Shown: in pieces, positions 53,778-63,069 of the stretch | How positions within the stretch are numbered: position 1 is the stretch's first letter | How the letters are laid out: each line of letters begins with the position of its first letter | NCBI RefSeq assembly: GCF_003449015.1 | Contig: NZ_QRGD01000012.1 | Coordinates: 48,695-112,694, forward strand | Source of the DNA: Aureibaculum luteum | GTDB taxonomy: Bacteria; Bacteroidota; Bacteroidia; Flavobacteriales; Flavobacteriaceae | DNA: 64,000 nucleotides | Direction of reading: 5' to 3' | Program-made: the position numbers and the translations under genes | Notes under the pieces: model-generated | Seen by the model: the letters and a program-made list of their open reading frames with translations, nothing else | What the model was told of the DNA's origin: nothing | Database searches by the model: none

Positions 53778-55508
53778 CTAAAATCGATAAACCGGATATT
53801 CCATATGTGCTTTTTCATAATAATCACTATGATTGTGAATCCATTTTAATTGTGAATACCAATTGTTTGCAAAATCATCATCATTCGCTCTTTTATCTTC
53901 AAACGTCTTTTTTAAGGCAGAATTATTATCTAATATTTCTTTGGCTAAATCTTCCCAAACATAGGGTGAAAAGCCTTCTTTTTGTTGTAAAATGGTATCA
54001 AAAAAGTTCCAATTAAAAAAAGAATCAGGACCTTGAGGTTCTAAAGTTTCTAATAAATACCGGACGCCAGGCTGATTGGTGTAGATTAAATAATCACCAG
54101 ATTTGAAAGTCATATTTTTTCTTTTAGATTCAATTGTTGTATTATAGTGTTGATAATGTCCTTCATATGCAGATTTTCTGGTTTTGTATTCTGAAATACG
54201 ATACGCTTCTACACTAAATGTGGTGTCCTTATTAATAGCCCTCATTTTTATGTTATTAATTTTTAAGAGATCAATAACATTATACCAGCCTTGGGGAATC
54301 ATATAGCCTTTGGGTATCGCTATTTCTATGGTTGGTTTAAAATAATTTTGATAGGTAACTTTTTTGGTAAACGGCTTACTTCTATCATATTTTAACCTGA
54401 GTTTTCCAGTAATTTCACTCGGTATCATTTTACCTTCAAAACCTTTAAAGTTTAACGTAGAATTCTTCGTAGTATCTAATTCCCAATCTAAAGGATAGTT
54501 TTTTTGCTTGAGTATTGTTTTATAGTAATTCCGTCGGATTGCCTTAATTTCGGTACTATTTTCTTCCATAATCTCGAGCATACTTTTCATTAATTCATAA
54601 GTACCCTCAACACGTTGTTTATAAGGTTTTAACATATGTGTTTCTACCATCATTCCTAAGGTGTTAAATAATGTAGTATACCCTGTAGAATAGCGTGGAT
54701 AATCCATAAATTGAGTAAAACCTTTTTCTGGAGTACTATTAAATACATTTACGTAAGGGGTAATATCCCATTTTTTTTGCGAAAGCTTATTCTCAAGTTC
54801 AGGCATCATTTTGTTGTGAATATAGCTACCCAAATTACCTCCTAATTTATTGTGTTGTGTAAATAAGTGTGTAAGTGAATATTGATAGTCCGCACCGTTA
54901 CTAACGTGATTATCAATAAAAACATCAGGATTAACCAAATGGAATATTTTTGCAAATGTTTTAGCATTTTTAGTGTCATTTTTTATAAAATCTCTATTCA
55001 AATCAAAGTTTCTGGCATTACCTCTAAATCCATATGCCTTCGGACCATTTTGGTTGGTTCTACTATGTAAATTTCTATTAAGACTTCCACCTACATTATA
55101 AATAGGAATGGTTACCAAAACTACATTTTTAGGAGCTTTAATTTTACCCTGAACTACATCTCTATAGAGCATCATGGTAGCATCAATACCATCACTTTCA
55201 CCAGGATGAATACCATTATTTATAAGTAAAACGACCTTACTTTTTTCCATCTCTAAAAAATCAAACTCTTTATTAGGATTAAAAATAGCAATATGTAATG
55301 GTTTTCCAGAATCGGTCTGGCCAATTTCTTGAAGCTGTATTTCAGGATATCTATTTGCTAAGTCTGAATAAAACTGAATTGTTTGTTTGTAAGTAGCCGT
55401 TTCAGTTCCGTTACTTTTTTCGAAGGTAGTTATAAAATCATTTTTAGTTTGACTGACAACTAAAATGGAGAAGTGAATAAATAAAAAAAGAAGATAAATT
55501 TTTTTCAT
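53778..55508 (-). CDS. M14-family zinc carboxypeptidase, secreted (576 aa)
   Basis: The Met at 55508 gives a signal peptide ending in VVSQ; a longer frame extends to 55529. The M14 zinc site is NNGIHPGESDGIDATMM (HxxE) and the third ligand His is likely in FIDNHVSNGADYQY. The RNFDLNRDFIKND segment contains the NR-type Arg that binds the substrate. After the catalytic half there is a long C-terminal region, typical of secreted Bacteroidota M14 peptidases. It probably cleaves C-terminal residues of peptides outside the cell. It is divergent from the SulP gene. Confidence 0.9.
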   Translation of the reverse strand: MKKIYLLFLFIHFSILVVSQTKNDFITTFEKSNGTETATYKQTIQFYSDLANRYPEIQLQEIGQTDSGKPLHIAIFNPNKEFDFLEMEKSKVVLLINNGIHPGESDGIDATMMLYRDVVQGKIKAPKNVVLVTIPIYNVGGSLNRNLHSRTNQNGPKAYGFRGNARNFDLNRDFIKNDTKNAKTFAKIFHLVNPDVFIDNHVSNGADYQYSLTHLFTQHNKLGGNLGSYIHNKMMPELENKLSQKKWDITPYVNVFNSTPEKGFTQFMDYPRYSTGYTTLFNTLGMMVETHMLKPYKQRVEGTYELMKSMLEIMEENSTEIKAIRRNYYKTILKQKNYPLDWELDTTKNSTLNFKGFEGKMIPSEITGKLRLKYDRSKPFTKKVTYQNYFKPTIEIAIPKGYMIPQGWYNVIDLLKINNIKMRAINKDTTFSVEAYRISEYKTRKSAYEGHYQHYNTTIESKRKNMTFKSGDYLIYTNQPGVRYLLETLEPQGPDSFFNWNFFDTILQQKEGFSPYVWEDLAKEILDNNSALKKTFEDKRANDDDFANNWYSQLKWIHNHSDYYEKAHMEYPVYRF

Positions 55509-55556
55509 TAAATATGTTTTATAGGTCAAACTTAACGAAAATATTACTATATACTA

Positions 55557-55586
55557 TTGTCTATCTTTAGATTAACTGTACTTTTG
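55557..55586 (+). promoter_or_regulatory. Promoter of the SulP-family gene
   Basis: A TTG at 55557-55559, 19 nt, then TACTTTTG at 55579-55586, which matches TTG-N-TAnnTTTG, with the ATG 20 bp on. Confidence 0.7.
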
Positions 55587-55605
55587 CCGCTTCAAAATTA
55601 TAGCC

Positions 55606-57477
55606 ATGACTGAATTTATTAGAAAAAGAGCAGCGAATGCGAAGAATGATATTTTAAGTGGACTTACAGTTGCATTAGCTTTAGTTCCAGAAGCAGTAGC
55701 TTTTGCCTTTGTAGCAGGTGTTGATCCTTTAGTAGGGCTGTATGCAGCATTTATGATTGGGTTAATTACTGCCATTTTTGGAGGTAGGCCGGGTATGATT
55801 TCTGGTGCAACTGGTGCATTAGCAGTAGTTATGGTAACGCTAGTATCAAGAGGGAATGCTATGGGGAGCCCCGATGAAGAGTTAGGCTTGTATTATCTTT
55901 TTGCAACGGTTATTTTAATGGGAATTATACAAATGATGGCTGGAGTATTTAAACTAGGTAAGTTCGTTAGATTAATTCCTCACCCTGTAATGATGGGGTT
56001 TGTTAATGGTCTGGCAATCGTTATATTTTTGTCTCAGTTAGGTATGTTTAAGGAGAACATAAAGGATATTTATGGTAATAATATGATTAAGACAGAGTCG
56101 GTAGAAAAAATTATGACAATTACCGATAATCAAGTTTATGATGGCAATACAGGTAAATTACTCTTTGTAAAAGATAATAATCAGTTATTAGATGCTGACA
56201 GCAATGCCTTAAGATATAATATAAGTGATGGTCAGGTATATGATACTTCAAATAATGAGGTTAAATTTAATATTGAAAATTCCGCAATATATTCTATTGA
56301 GAAAAAAGGATTTGCGAAACAATGGATTCCGAGTAAAGAATTAATGTGGATGTCAGGGCTAGTATTATTAACCATGTTATTAATGTTTGGATTACCTAAA
56401 ATATCTAAAAAAATACCTGATGGTTTGGTGGCAATTTTGGTAGTATCAGCAATTGCTATCTTCGGACAATTAGATGTTGCTACAGTGGGTAGTTTTATTG
56501 CCGATGGGGGAGGAGAAGGTTTAAAAGGTGGTTTGCCTAAATTTCAATTCGATATATTTAATAAAGTTCCATTTACTTGGGAAACCTTTGTGTTTATTGG
56601 TCCGTATGCATTGATTTTAGCAGCTATTGGTTTAATTGAATCTCTAATGACTTTAAATTTGGTTGATGAGTTAACCGAAACACGAGGAAATTCAAATCGT
56701 GAATGTTTAGCACAGGGTGGAGCAAATATTGTAACAGGATTTTTTGGAGGTATGGGAGGTTGTGCAATGATTGGTCAATCTATTATAAATATAAAAGGTG
56801 GTGGTCGTGGTAGATTGTCAGGTATTGTAGCCGCATTGGCTTTGTTAGGTTTTATCCTATTTGCATCTGGTTTAATTGAACAAGTTCCCATTGCGGCCTT
56901 AGTTGGGGTTATGTTTATGGTGGTTATTGGTACGTTTGCTTGGTCTAGCTTTAGAATATTAAATAAAATTCCAGTAAGTGATTTAATTGTACTGATTCTG
57001 GTATCAGGTCTTACTGTAATTTTCGATTTAGCCATCGCCGTTATAGCAGGTGTAATTGTTAGTGCCTTGGTTTTTTCTTGGGAAAACGCCAAACGGATTC
57101 GTGCTAGAAAACGGATGAAAGAAGATGGTACTAAAACATATGAAATTTGGGGACCATTATTTTTTGGAAGTATTCAAGAATTTACCAATAAGTTTGATGT
57201 CAAAAATGATCCAGAAAAGGTGGAAATAGATTTTGTGGAATCACGTATTAGCGATCACTCTGCGTTAGAAGCAGTATTTAATTTAGTAAATAAGTATGAG
57301 GCTGCGGGTAAACAAATTCAACTAAAGCACTTGAGTGAAGATTGTAAAGAGCTACTTTACAAATCGAATCCTAAATTCAGAGAAGTTATTGTAGAAGATA
57401 TAGACGATCCACGTTACCATTTAGCAGCAGATCCAGAAAGATTTACTAAGGGGTTAGGGGAGTATGACAATTTATAA
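55606..57477 (+). CDS. SulP-family anion transporter with STAS domain and extra insert (623 aa)
   Basis: It has ~12-14 membrane helices with the SulP features: LTVALALVPEAVAFAFVAGVDPLVGLYAAF (first helices), GRPGMISGATGALAVV, and QSIINIKGGGRGRLSG. A C-terminal STAS domain is at ~510-600 (YEIWGPLFFGSIQEFTNKF, then RISDHSALEA). Between the helices near residues ~150-245 is an insert of ~90 polar residues with DNQVYDGNTGK and a related DGQVYDTSNN, unlike compact SulP proteins. The anion (sulfate, bicarbonate or another) is not known. It is divergent from the M14 gene and followed by a terminator. Confidence 0.9.
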   Translation: MTEFIRKRAANAKNDILSGLTVALALVPEAVAFAFVAGVDPLVGLYAAFMIGLITAIFGGRPGMISGATGALAVVMVTLVSRGNAMGSPDEELGLYYLFATVILMGIIQMMAGVFKLGKFVRLIPHPVMMGFVNGLAIVIFLSQLGMFKENIKDIYGNNMIKTESVEKIMTITDNQVYDGNTGKLLFVKDNNQLLDADSNALRYNISDGQVYDTSNNEVKFNIENSAIYSIEKKGFAKQWIPSKELMWMSGLVLLTMLLMFGLPKISKKIPDGLVAILVVSAIAIFGQLDVATVGSFIADGGGEGLKGGLPKFQFDIFNKVPFTWETFVFIGPYALILAAIGLIESLMTLNLVDELTETRGNSNRECLAQGGANIVTGFFGGMGGCAMIGQSIINIKGGGRGRLSGIVAALALLGFILFASGLIEQVPIAALVGVMFMVVIGTFAWSSFRILNKIPVSDLIVLILVSGLTVIFDLAIAVIAGVIVSALVFSWENAKRIRARKRMKEDGTKTYEIWGPLFFGSIQEFTNKFDVKNDPEKVEIDFVESRISDHSALEAVFNLVNKYEAAGKQIQLKHLSEDCKELLYKSNPKFREVIVEDIDDPRYHLAADPERFTKGLGEYDNL

Positions 57478-57486
57478 TACTAAATA

Positions 57487-57519
57487 TAAAAAATGCCCAT
57501 CCAAGATGGGCATTTTTTT
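57487..57519 (+). terminator. Bidirectional intrinsic terminator after the SulP gene
   Basis: An 8-base stem (ATGCCCAT paired with ATGGGCAT) with A-run and T-run flanks, between the SulP gene and the convergent DUF2892-like gene. Confidence 0.88.
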
Positions 57520-57528
57520 TATTTAATG

Positions 57529-57741
57529 TTATTTCAATTTCTTGTCTTTGTAAGTTGAAATACCAAAAATTTCGTAAACAGGACTGAAACTCACTAAGCT
57601 TGATAACAATGCAATTCCTCCCAAAAGTAATAGAATTAACCCAATAGTACCTGTAACTGTTTTGGAGAAGTAAAGAGTTGTCATTACAATAAAAATTATG
57701 ATTCTGATAATTCTATCAATTTTACCTAAATTTTTAGTCAT
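57529..57741 (-). CDS. DUF2892 (YgaP-like) small membrane protein (70 aa)
   Basis: It is a two-helix membrane protein: KNLGKIDRIIRIIIFIVM (the DUF2892 start, N-x-G-x-x-D-R-x-x-R) then the second helix and SFSPVYEIFGIST (the typical C-terminal PxYxxxGxST). Proteins of this family often sit with Crp/Fnr regulators or rhodaneses. Here, the region upstream on the same strand has a decayed Crp/Fnr HTH. The function is unknown. Confidence 0.9.
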   Translation of the reverse strand: MTKNLGKIDRIIRIIIFIVMTTLYFSKTVTGTIGLILLLLGGIALLSSLVSFSPVYEIFGISTYKDKKLK

Positions 57742-58239
57742 AATTTAATTATTTATACTTATTTAAGACGTACCGTCAATTAATTATAAAATTGAAAAAA
57801 TCATTGATATATATAAACTATGCTGCAACTTTAGTCACCGGTATAAAGTTTTAATACCATTTATTAGTTGTTTTAGTTTACCTACATTTTCTAGTTTCTT
57901 CATAACTTGGCAAATCACTTTTCATCATGTACCTAATTCATTTTCAAATTGACGATGAGATATATGAATAGGATTTTTATGAGTTAAGTCTATTTTATCC
58001 TGTAAGTATTTAAACTATCCAGATGTTAAATCTGGACTTAAATAAGCGAGTGTATTTTTTTTGGCTAGTTTCAAAAAAATTAAAAATTTTATTTTTGTAA
58101 ATTATAATGTGTGAATTTAACAATTAAATTTCTTTTAAGAAAAAAATTATAAGTGTAATTTTATCACAAATAAATAATTAACCCAACAACTTATTAATTC
58201 ATTTAACATTTTTATACTTATAAAATCAAAATACTGGCC
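57742..58239. other. Long intergenic region with a Crp/Fnr pseudogene
   Basis: No intact gene. It contains the Crp/Fnr remnant at 57836-58014 and otherwise only AT-rich sequence before yjbQ. Confidence 0.6.
57836..58014 (-). pseudogene. Remnant of a Crp/Fnr-family regulator (helix-turn-helix end)
   Basis: Minus-strand translation gives FKYLQDKIDLTHKNPIHISH, then RQFENELGT, two stop codons, then KVICQVMKKLENVGKLK. This is the C-terminal winged HTH of Crp/Fnr proteins (compare ITHQQIANELGTSREVVSRLLK). Two adjacent in-frame stops occur where SRE is expected, and a stop lies just upstream. The cyclic-nucleotide domain is absent. It lies beside the DUF2892 gene, a usual partner of such regulators. 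Confidence 0.75.
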
Positions 58240-58662
58240 ATGAAAATCTATCAAAAAGAACTAATATTAACACCTAAAAAGAGAGGTTTTCATATCATTA
58301 CGAATATAGTAGTTCAGAGTATTCCTGAGCTTAAACAAATAAATGTTGGAATGTTACAGGTATTTATAAAACATACTTCTGCAAGTTTAACGATTAACGA
58401 AAATGCAGATCCAACGGTAAGACAAGATTTTGAAAGTCATTTTAATAAAACAGTACCAGAAAATGCACCATTTTATATGCATACTTATGAAGGTTCTGAT
58501 GATATGCCAGCACATATTAAAGCATCTCTACTAGGGGCTTCAGTACAAATACCTATAACTGATGGGGAATTAAATTTGGGAATTTGGCAGGGTATATATC
58601 TTTGTGAGCATCGCAATCATTCTAATTCAAGATCCATTGTTATTACCGCTTTTGGAAATTGA
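58240..58662 (+). CDS. yjbQ: YjbQ-family (UPF0047) protein (140 aa)
   Basis: The family signature runs through the whole protein: VFIKHTSASLTINENADPTV (His and Ser/Thr core), FESHFNKTVPENAPFYMHTYEGSDDMPAHIKASLLG, and GELNLGIWQGIYLCEHRN. E. coli YjbQ has been linked to secondary thiamine phosphate synthase activity, and the family conserves a metal-binding His set (HTSAS, DDMPAHIK, EHR). The length is normal. It is a single gene with the HAD gene convergent; the function here is inferred from the family. Confidence 0.95.
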   Translation: MKIYQKELILTPKKRGFHIITNIVVQSIPELKQINVGMLQVFIKHTSASLTINENADPTVRQDFESHFNKTVPENAPFYMHTYEGSDDMPAHIKASLLGASVQIPITDGELNLGIWQGIYLCEHRNHSNSRSIVITAFGN

Positions 58663-58681
58663 CGCTATGTATTGAGAGCTA

Positions 58682-59503
58682 CTACTGCTTGCTGTTATTC
58701 TTTAATTTTGCTTTCAGCAACTGTTCTAAAACTATTTCCACCCCTTGTTCAAGATTACTTTTGGTTAAAAAATTAGCAACCTCCTTTACATTTGGATGAG
58801 CATTTTCCATGGCATAACTAAAATGTGCCAATTCAAGCATTTCTAAATCATTATTGTAATCGCCAAAAACCATAGTTTCATCTTTAGTAACTCCCATACT
58901 TTGCTGTAAGTGACTAAGAGCATAACCTTTGTTAGCATTTAAGTCTGAGATATCTAACCAGTTTTGACCTGATACTTTAATTTTTAATTCATTTTCTAAA
59001 TGTTTCAGTTTAGGATACAAAAACGTTTCTGAAGAATTAAAATGATAAACGGCAATTTTAAGAATGTCATCATTAGTTATTTCAGTAAGGTCTTTAACAA
59101 TTTCATAGGTGTTATAAAACTCATCAAATAGCGAAATGAATGTTTTATCTTCAGTTTCAATATACGCACTTCTTTTACCACATAGCACAATGTAACCACC
59201 CACAATTTGACGTATCAAAGGAATGAGTTGTTGTATTTTTTCATCAGGTAAGTGGGTCAACATAATTTCTGTTTTACCTTGCCTAGCAATACCACCATTT
59301 TCTGCTATTATAGTAATTTCATCCTTTATAGTTTCTAATTTAGAAGTCATACTTTGGTATTGCCTTCCACTCGCGGCAACGAAATGTATATAACCTTTTA
59401 ATTGTTCGTATAGGCTGAAGAAACGAGAACTAACTTCGTGATTGGCATTTAACAATGTGCCATCCATATCAGTCACTACCAGTTTTACTTTAGATAAATC
59501 CAT
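58682..59503 (-). CDS. Cof-type HAD-superfamily phosphatase (273 aa)
   Basis: It has HAD motif I KLVVTDMDGTLLNANHE (nucleophile Asp), motif II VAASGRQYQ, a C2-type cap (~90-190), and motifs III/IV near NANKGYALSHLQQ (Lys) and MVFGDYNNDLEMLE (Asp pair). This matches the Cof/YbiV-like phosphatases acting on sugar phosphates or flavin-type substrates. It is monocistronic, 154 bp... upstream of the rplT terminator region in the same direction. The substrate is unknown. Confidence 0.92.
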   Translation of the reverse strand: MDLSKVKLVVTDMDGTLLNANHEVSSRFFSLYEQLKGYIHFVAASGRQYQSMTSKLETIKDEITIIAENGGIARQGKTEIMLTHLPDEKIQQLIPLIRQIVGGYIVLCGKRSAYIETEDKTFISLFDEFYNTYEIVKDLTEITNDDILKIAVYHFNSSETFLYPKLKHLENELKIKVSGQNWLDISDLNANKGYALSHLQQSMGVTKDETMVFGDYNNDLEMLELAHFSYAMENAHPNVKEVANFLTKSNLEQGVEIVLEQLLKAKLKNNSKQ

Positions 59504-59605
59504 TATTATAATTTTTATACAAAATTAAGCATCTTAATGAAGCTACAATTAATTTAGAGATTTAATTTATGCCTTAATAGTGGTCATAAATATACAACTA
59601 GAAAC

Positions 59606-59640
59606 AAAAAAAAATCCCGAACTTAAGTTCGGGATTTTTA
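59606..59640 (-). terminator. Terminator after the rplT operon
   Basis: A perfect 20-base palindromic stem (AAATCCCGAACTTAAGTTCG core) with A-run and T-run flanks, ~20 bp past the rplT stop on the minus strand. Confidence 0.9.
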
Positions 59641-59660
59641 ATAAGTAAGAATATTGTTAT

Positions 59661-60005
59661 TTATTTAACTTTATCTACAACTGCTTTAAAAGCATCAGGA
59701 TGATTCATTGCTAAATCAGCCAATACTTTTCTGTTTAACTCAATATTATTGGCTTTTACTTTACCCATAAATTGAGAATAAGACATTCCATGTTGACGTG
59801 CACCAGCATTAATACGCTGAATCCACAACCCTCTAAAGTTACGTTTATTGTTTTTTCTATCACGGTAAGAATAAGACATTGCTTTTTCTACCGCGTTTTT
59901 AGCTACTGTGTAAACGTTTTTACGTCTTCCAAAATAACCTTTTGCTTGTTTTAATATTTTTTTTCTACGAGCTCTTTTAGCTACTGAATTTACCGATCTT
60001 GGCAT
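59661..60005 (-). CDS. rplT: 50S ribosomal protein L20 (114 aa)
   Basis: It is the 23S-binding L20 protein. It has [41 protein letters not shown] (the basic N-terminal extension) and [25 protein letters not shown]. It is the last gene of the thrS-infC-rpmI-rplT operon. In other bacteria, L20 represses this operon; no such site was visible here. Confidence 0.98.
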   Translation of the reverse strand: MPRSVNSVAKRARRKKILKQAKGYFGRRKNVYTVAKNAVEKAMSYSYRDRKNNKRNFRGLWIQRINAGARQHGMSYSQFMGKVKANNIELNRKVLADLAMNHPDAFKAVVDKVK

Positions 60006-60113
60006 AATTTTAATTGTTTTTTGTATCAGGCAGTCTCTAATTTATGGAGACATTTTTTAGGCACTAATACATGGTTTATAATAATTACCTATAAACTTAA
60101 CTTGCGATTAAGT

Positions 60114-60311
60114 TTATTTTAATTTTAACATTTTCAACACGTTCATTTTATCAGCCTTATGTACTAATCCTGAATGTGTTAATTTAAGCTTACGCTTTTT
60201 AGATTTTTTAGTCAATATATGACTCTTAAAAGCGTGCTTTCTTTTAATTTTACCAGTACCAGTTAGCTTAAAGCGTTTTTTGGCACTAGATTTTGTTTTC
60301 ATTTTAGGCAT
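60114..60311 (-). CDS. rpmI: 50S ribosomal protein L35 (65 aa)
   Basis: It is a short, very basic protein with the L35 start [20 protein letters not shown] and the family end [19 protein letters not shown] helix. It lies between infC and rplT on the minus strand in the classic order. Confidence 0.98.
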   Translation of the reverse strand: MPKMKTKSSAKKRFKLTGTGKIKRKHAFKSHILTKKSKKRKLKLTHSGLVHKADKMNVLKMLKLK

Positions 60312-60379
60312 TGTCTCCTACTTTTATATTTATTCTTACTTACTTTCTAAACTCTGTGATTGTTGCAATTGATACGAAA

Positions 60380-60934
60380 CTATTTCTTTTTCGGTGCAAT
60401 GAACATTGTCATACGCTTACCTTCCAATCGCGGTAATTGCTCTACCTTTCCATACTCCTCTAAGTCAGTGGCTAATTTTAATAATAAAATTTCACCTTGA
60501 TCTTTGTAAACAATAGATCTACCTTTAAAAAATACATATGCCTTAAGTTTAGCACCTTCGCTTAAAAACTTAATGGCATGTTTCTTTTTGAAATCGTAAT
60601 CATGATCGTCAGTATTCGGACCAAAACGGATTTCTTTCATTACAACTTTACTCGCTTTTGCTTTTAAAGCTTTTTCGCGTTTTTTCTGTTCGTATAAAAA
60701 CTTCTTGTAGTCTATTACCTTACAAACGGGCGGAGACGCATTGGGAGATATCTCCACAAGATCTAGTTCTAGCTCTTCAGCAATTTTCTTTGCTTGAGCT
60801 AAAGGATAAACTCCTATTTCTACGTTATCTCCAACTAAACGAACTTCTTGAGCTCGAATGTTACCGTTTATGCGATGTGCATCTTCTTTTTGTATTCTCC
60901 AAGGTTTTCTACCCCCTTTTCTACGTATTGCTAT
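60380..60934 (-). CDS. infC: Translation initiation factor IF-3 with non-standard start codon (184 aa)
   Basis: It binds 30S and checks initiation. The N-terminal domain reads [36 protein letters not shown], and the linker and C-terminal domain follow ([21 protein letters not shown], then [12 protein letters not shown]). No ATG, GTG or TTG exists upstream of residue ~60 in this frame, so a normal start would delete the N-terminal domain. The likely start is ATA at 60932-60934, 12 nt after the thrS stop. infC genes are known for rare start codons used for self-control. Confidence 0.92.
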   Translation of the reverse strand: MAIRRKGGRKPWRIQKEDAHRINGNIRAQEVRLVGDNVEIGVYPLAQAKKIAEELELDLVEISPNASPPVCKVIDYKKFLYEQKKREKALKAKASKVVMKEIRFGPNTDDHDYDFKKKHAIKFLSEGAKLKAYVFFKGRSIVYKDQGEILLLKLATDLEEYGKVEQLPRLEGKRMTMFIAPKKK

Positions 60935-60946
60935 GACTGTAAATTT

Positions 60947-62896
60947 TTAATTAAACTTAAACTCCTGTAATGTACTCTTTATTTCTTTACTTACCAAGGA
61001 AGAAAACGCTTCTATGGTTATTTTTCCTAAATCTTCGCCTCCGTGTTTTCTCACAGAAATCGTTTCGGTATTTTCTTCATCTTCTCCAATGATAATCATA
61101 AACGGAATTTTAGTTACTTCAGCGTCTCTAATCTTTTTACCCGTCTTTTCATTTCTATCATCAATCAAGCCGCGAATTTCGTAATTTTCCAGCAATTGTA
61201 AAACTTTTTTGCTATATTTTTCATATTTCTCACTGATTGGCAATAAAATAACCTGCTCAGGCATAAGCCACAGTGGAAAGTTGCCTCCTGTATGTTCTAA
61301 TAATAAAGCAATAAACCTTTCCATAGATCCAAACGGTGCTCTATGTATCATTACAGGTCTATGTAATTGGTTGTCAGCCCCTTTGTACGTCAAATCAAAG
61401 CGTTTAGGTAAATTATAGTCCACCTGAATGGTTCCCAATTGCCAGCTTCTTCCTAGAGCATCCTTAACCATAAAGTCTAATTTCGGCCCATAAAAAGCTG
61501 CTTCACCTTCTACAATAACATAATCTAATCCTTTATCTTTAGCTGCATTAATAATTGCTTGCTCTGCTATTTCCCAAGTTTGAACATCACCAATGTACTT
61601 ATCTAAGTTCTCCATATCTCTAATAGAAACTTGCGTAGAAAAGTTTTCAAATCCTAAACATTTGAATACATATAATACGAGGTCTATTACATTTTTAAAT
61701 TCCTGGTCTAATTGCTCTGGGGTACAGAATATATGAGCATCATCTTGTGTAAAACCTCTAACACGAGTTAAACCGTGTAATTCTCCACTTTGCTCATACC
61801 TATATACGGTACCAAATTCAGCAAAACGTTTTGGTAAGTCTTTGTAAGAATAAGGTTTGTTATTATAAATTTCACAATGATGTGGACAATTCATCGGTTT
61901 TAACAAAAACTCTTCATCTTCTTTAGGTGTATGTATCGGTTGGAAACTATCTTCACCATACTTAGCATAATGCCCAGAAGTTACATATAACTCTTTTTGC
62001 CCTATATGTGGTGTTATCACCATTTCATAACCTGCTTTCTTTTGTGCTTTTTTCAGGAAGTTCTCCAATCTTTCACGTAAAGCAGCTCCTTTTGGTAACC
62101 ATAAAGGTAAACCTTGCCCCACCTTTTGTGAAAAAGTGAAAAGCTCAAGTTCCTTACCTAATTTTCTATGATCACGTTTTTTTGCTTCTTCAAGTAAATG
62201 TAAATACTCAGTGAGCTCTTTCTGTTTAGGAAAAGAAATTCCGTATACACGAGTCAACTGCTTATTCTTTTCGTCACCTCTCCAATAGGCTCCAGCAACA
62301 CTCATTATTTTTACAGCTTTTATAAAACCTGTATTTGGTATATGACCACCACGACATAAATCCGTAAAGTCGGCATGATCGCAAAAGGTAATCTCACCAT
62401 CAGTTAAATTTTCAATCAACTCAACCTTAAATTCATTATTTTGTTCCTTATAGTAATGTAAGGCATCAGCTTTTGATATCGCACGTAATTTAAATTCAAA
62501 TTTTTGACGTGCAAATTCAATCATTTTATCTTCTATCTTCTTAAAGTCGTTGTCAGATAAAGTTTCATCACCAAAATCAATGTCATAATAGAATCCATTT
62601 TCAATAGCAGGACCAATAGTAAGTTTTGCGTTAGGATAAAAATGAAGTATTGCCTGTGCTAAAAGGTGAGCTGAAGAATGCCAAAATGCTTTTTTTCCTT
62701 CAGAATCCTTCCATGTATATAAAAGTAATGAGCCATCTTTAGTAAGTTCTGTTGAAGTTTCAACAGTGACATTATTAAATTTAGCAGAAATAACGTTTCT
62801 AGCAAAGCCTTCACTGATACTTTTGGCAACATCCATTGGAGTGCTATTTTTAGCAACTTCCTTAATTGAACCATCGGGTAATGTAATTTTAATCAT
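60947..62896 (-). CDS. thrS: Threonyl-tRNA synthetase (649 aa)
   Basis: It has an N-terminal TGS domain (IKITLPDGSIKEVAKNSTPMDVA), the editing domain with HSSAHLLAQAI (HxxxH) and CDHADFTDLCRGGHIPNTG, class II catalytic motifs including PMNCPHHCEIY (zinc Cys and His) and HRAPFGSMERFIALLLEHTGG, and the anticodon-binding domain at the end (PFMIIIGEDEENTETISVRKHGG). It is the first gene of the operon with infC, rpmI and rplT, and its promoter is at 62919. Confidence 0.98.
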   Translation of the reverse strand: MIKITLPDGSIKEVAKNSTPMDVAKSISEGFARNVISAKFNNVTVETSTELTKDGSLLLYTWKDSEGKKAFWHSSAHLLAQAILHFYPNAKLTIGPAIENGFYYDIDFGDETLSDNDFKKIEDKMIEFARQKFEFKLRAISKADALHYYKEQNNEFKVELIENLTDGEITFCDHADFTDLCRGGHIPNTGFIKAVKIMSVAGAYWRGDEKNKQLTRVYGISFPKQKELTEYLHLLEEAKKRDHRKLGKELELFTFSQKVGQGLPLWLPKGAALRERLENFLKKAQKKAGYEMVITPHIGQKELYVTSGHYAKYGEDSFQPIHTPKEDEEFLLKPMNCPHHCEIYNNKPYSYKDLPKRFAEFGTVYRYEQSGELHGLTRVRGFTQDDAHIFCTPEQLDQEFKNVIDLVLYVFKCLGFENFSTQVSIRDMENLDKYIGDVQTWEIAEQAIINAAKDKGLDYVIVEGEAAFYGPKLDFMVKDALGRSWQLGTIQVDYNLPKRFDLTYKGADNQLHRPVMIHRAPFGSMERFIALLLEHTGGNFPLWLMPEQVILLPISEKYEKYSKKVLQLLENYEIRGLIDDRNEKTGKKIRDAEVTKIPFMIIIGEDEENTETISVRKHGGEDLGKITIEAFSSLVSKEIKSTLQEFKFN

Positions 62897-63069
62897 ATAT
62901 ATAAGGTAAATAAGTTGACAAAGATATTAGAAAAGACATTCTTGTACAATATAATGTCATTTATTATTTGGGTGTTCCCTAAAACCATCACTAATACGTT
63001 TCCGTTTAAGTAAGTCTATCTACATACATATAAGGTATGTATTATTAATGTTGTTCTCCGGTTTCAGGG
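62897..63069. other. Region between thrS promoter and tandem repeats
   Basis: It holds the thrS promoter; beyond that nothing recognisable was seen. Confidence 0.5.
62919..62949 (-). promoter_or_regulatory. Promoter of the thrS-infC-rpmI-rplT operon
   Basis: On the minus strand TTG (62947-62949), a 20-nt spacer, then TATCTTTG (62919-62926), which fits the Bacteroidota consensus. The thrS ATG is 23 bp further on, so the untranslated leader is very short. Confidence 0.7.
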
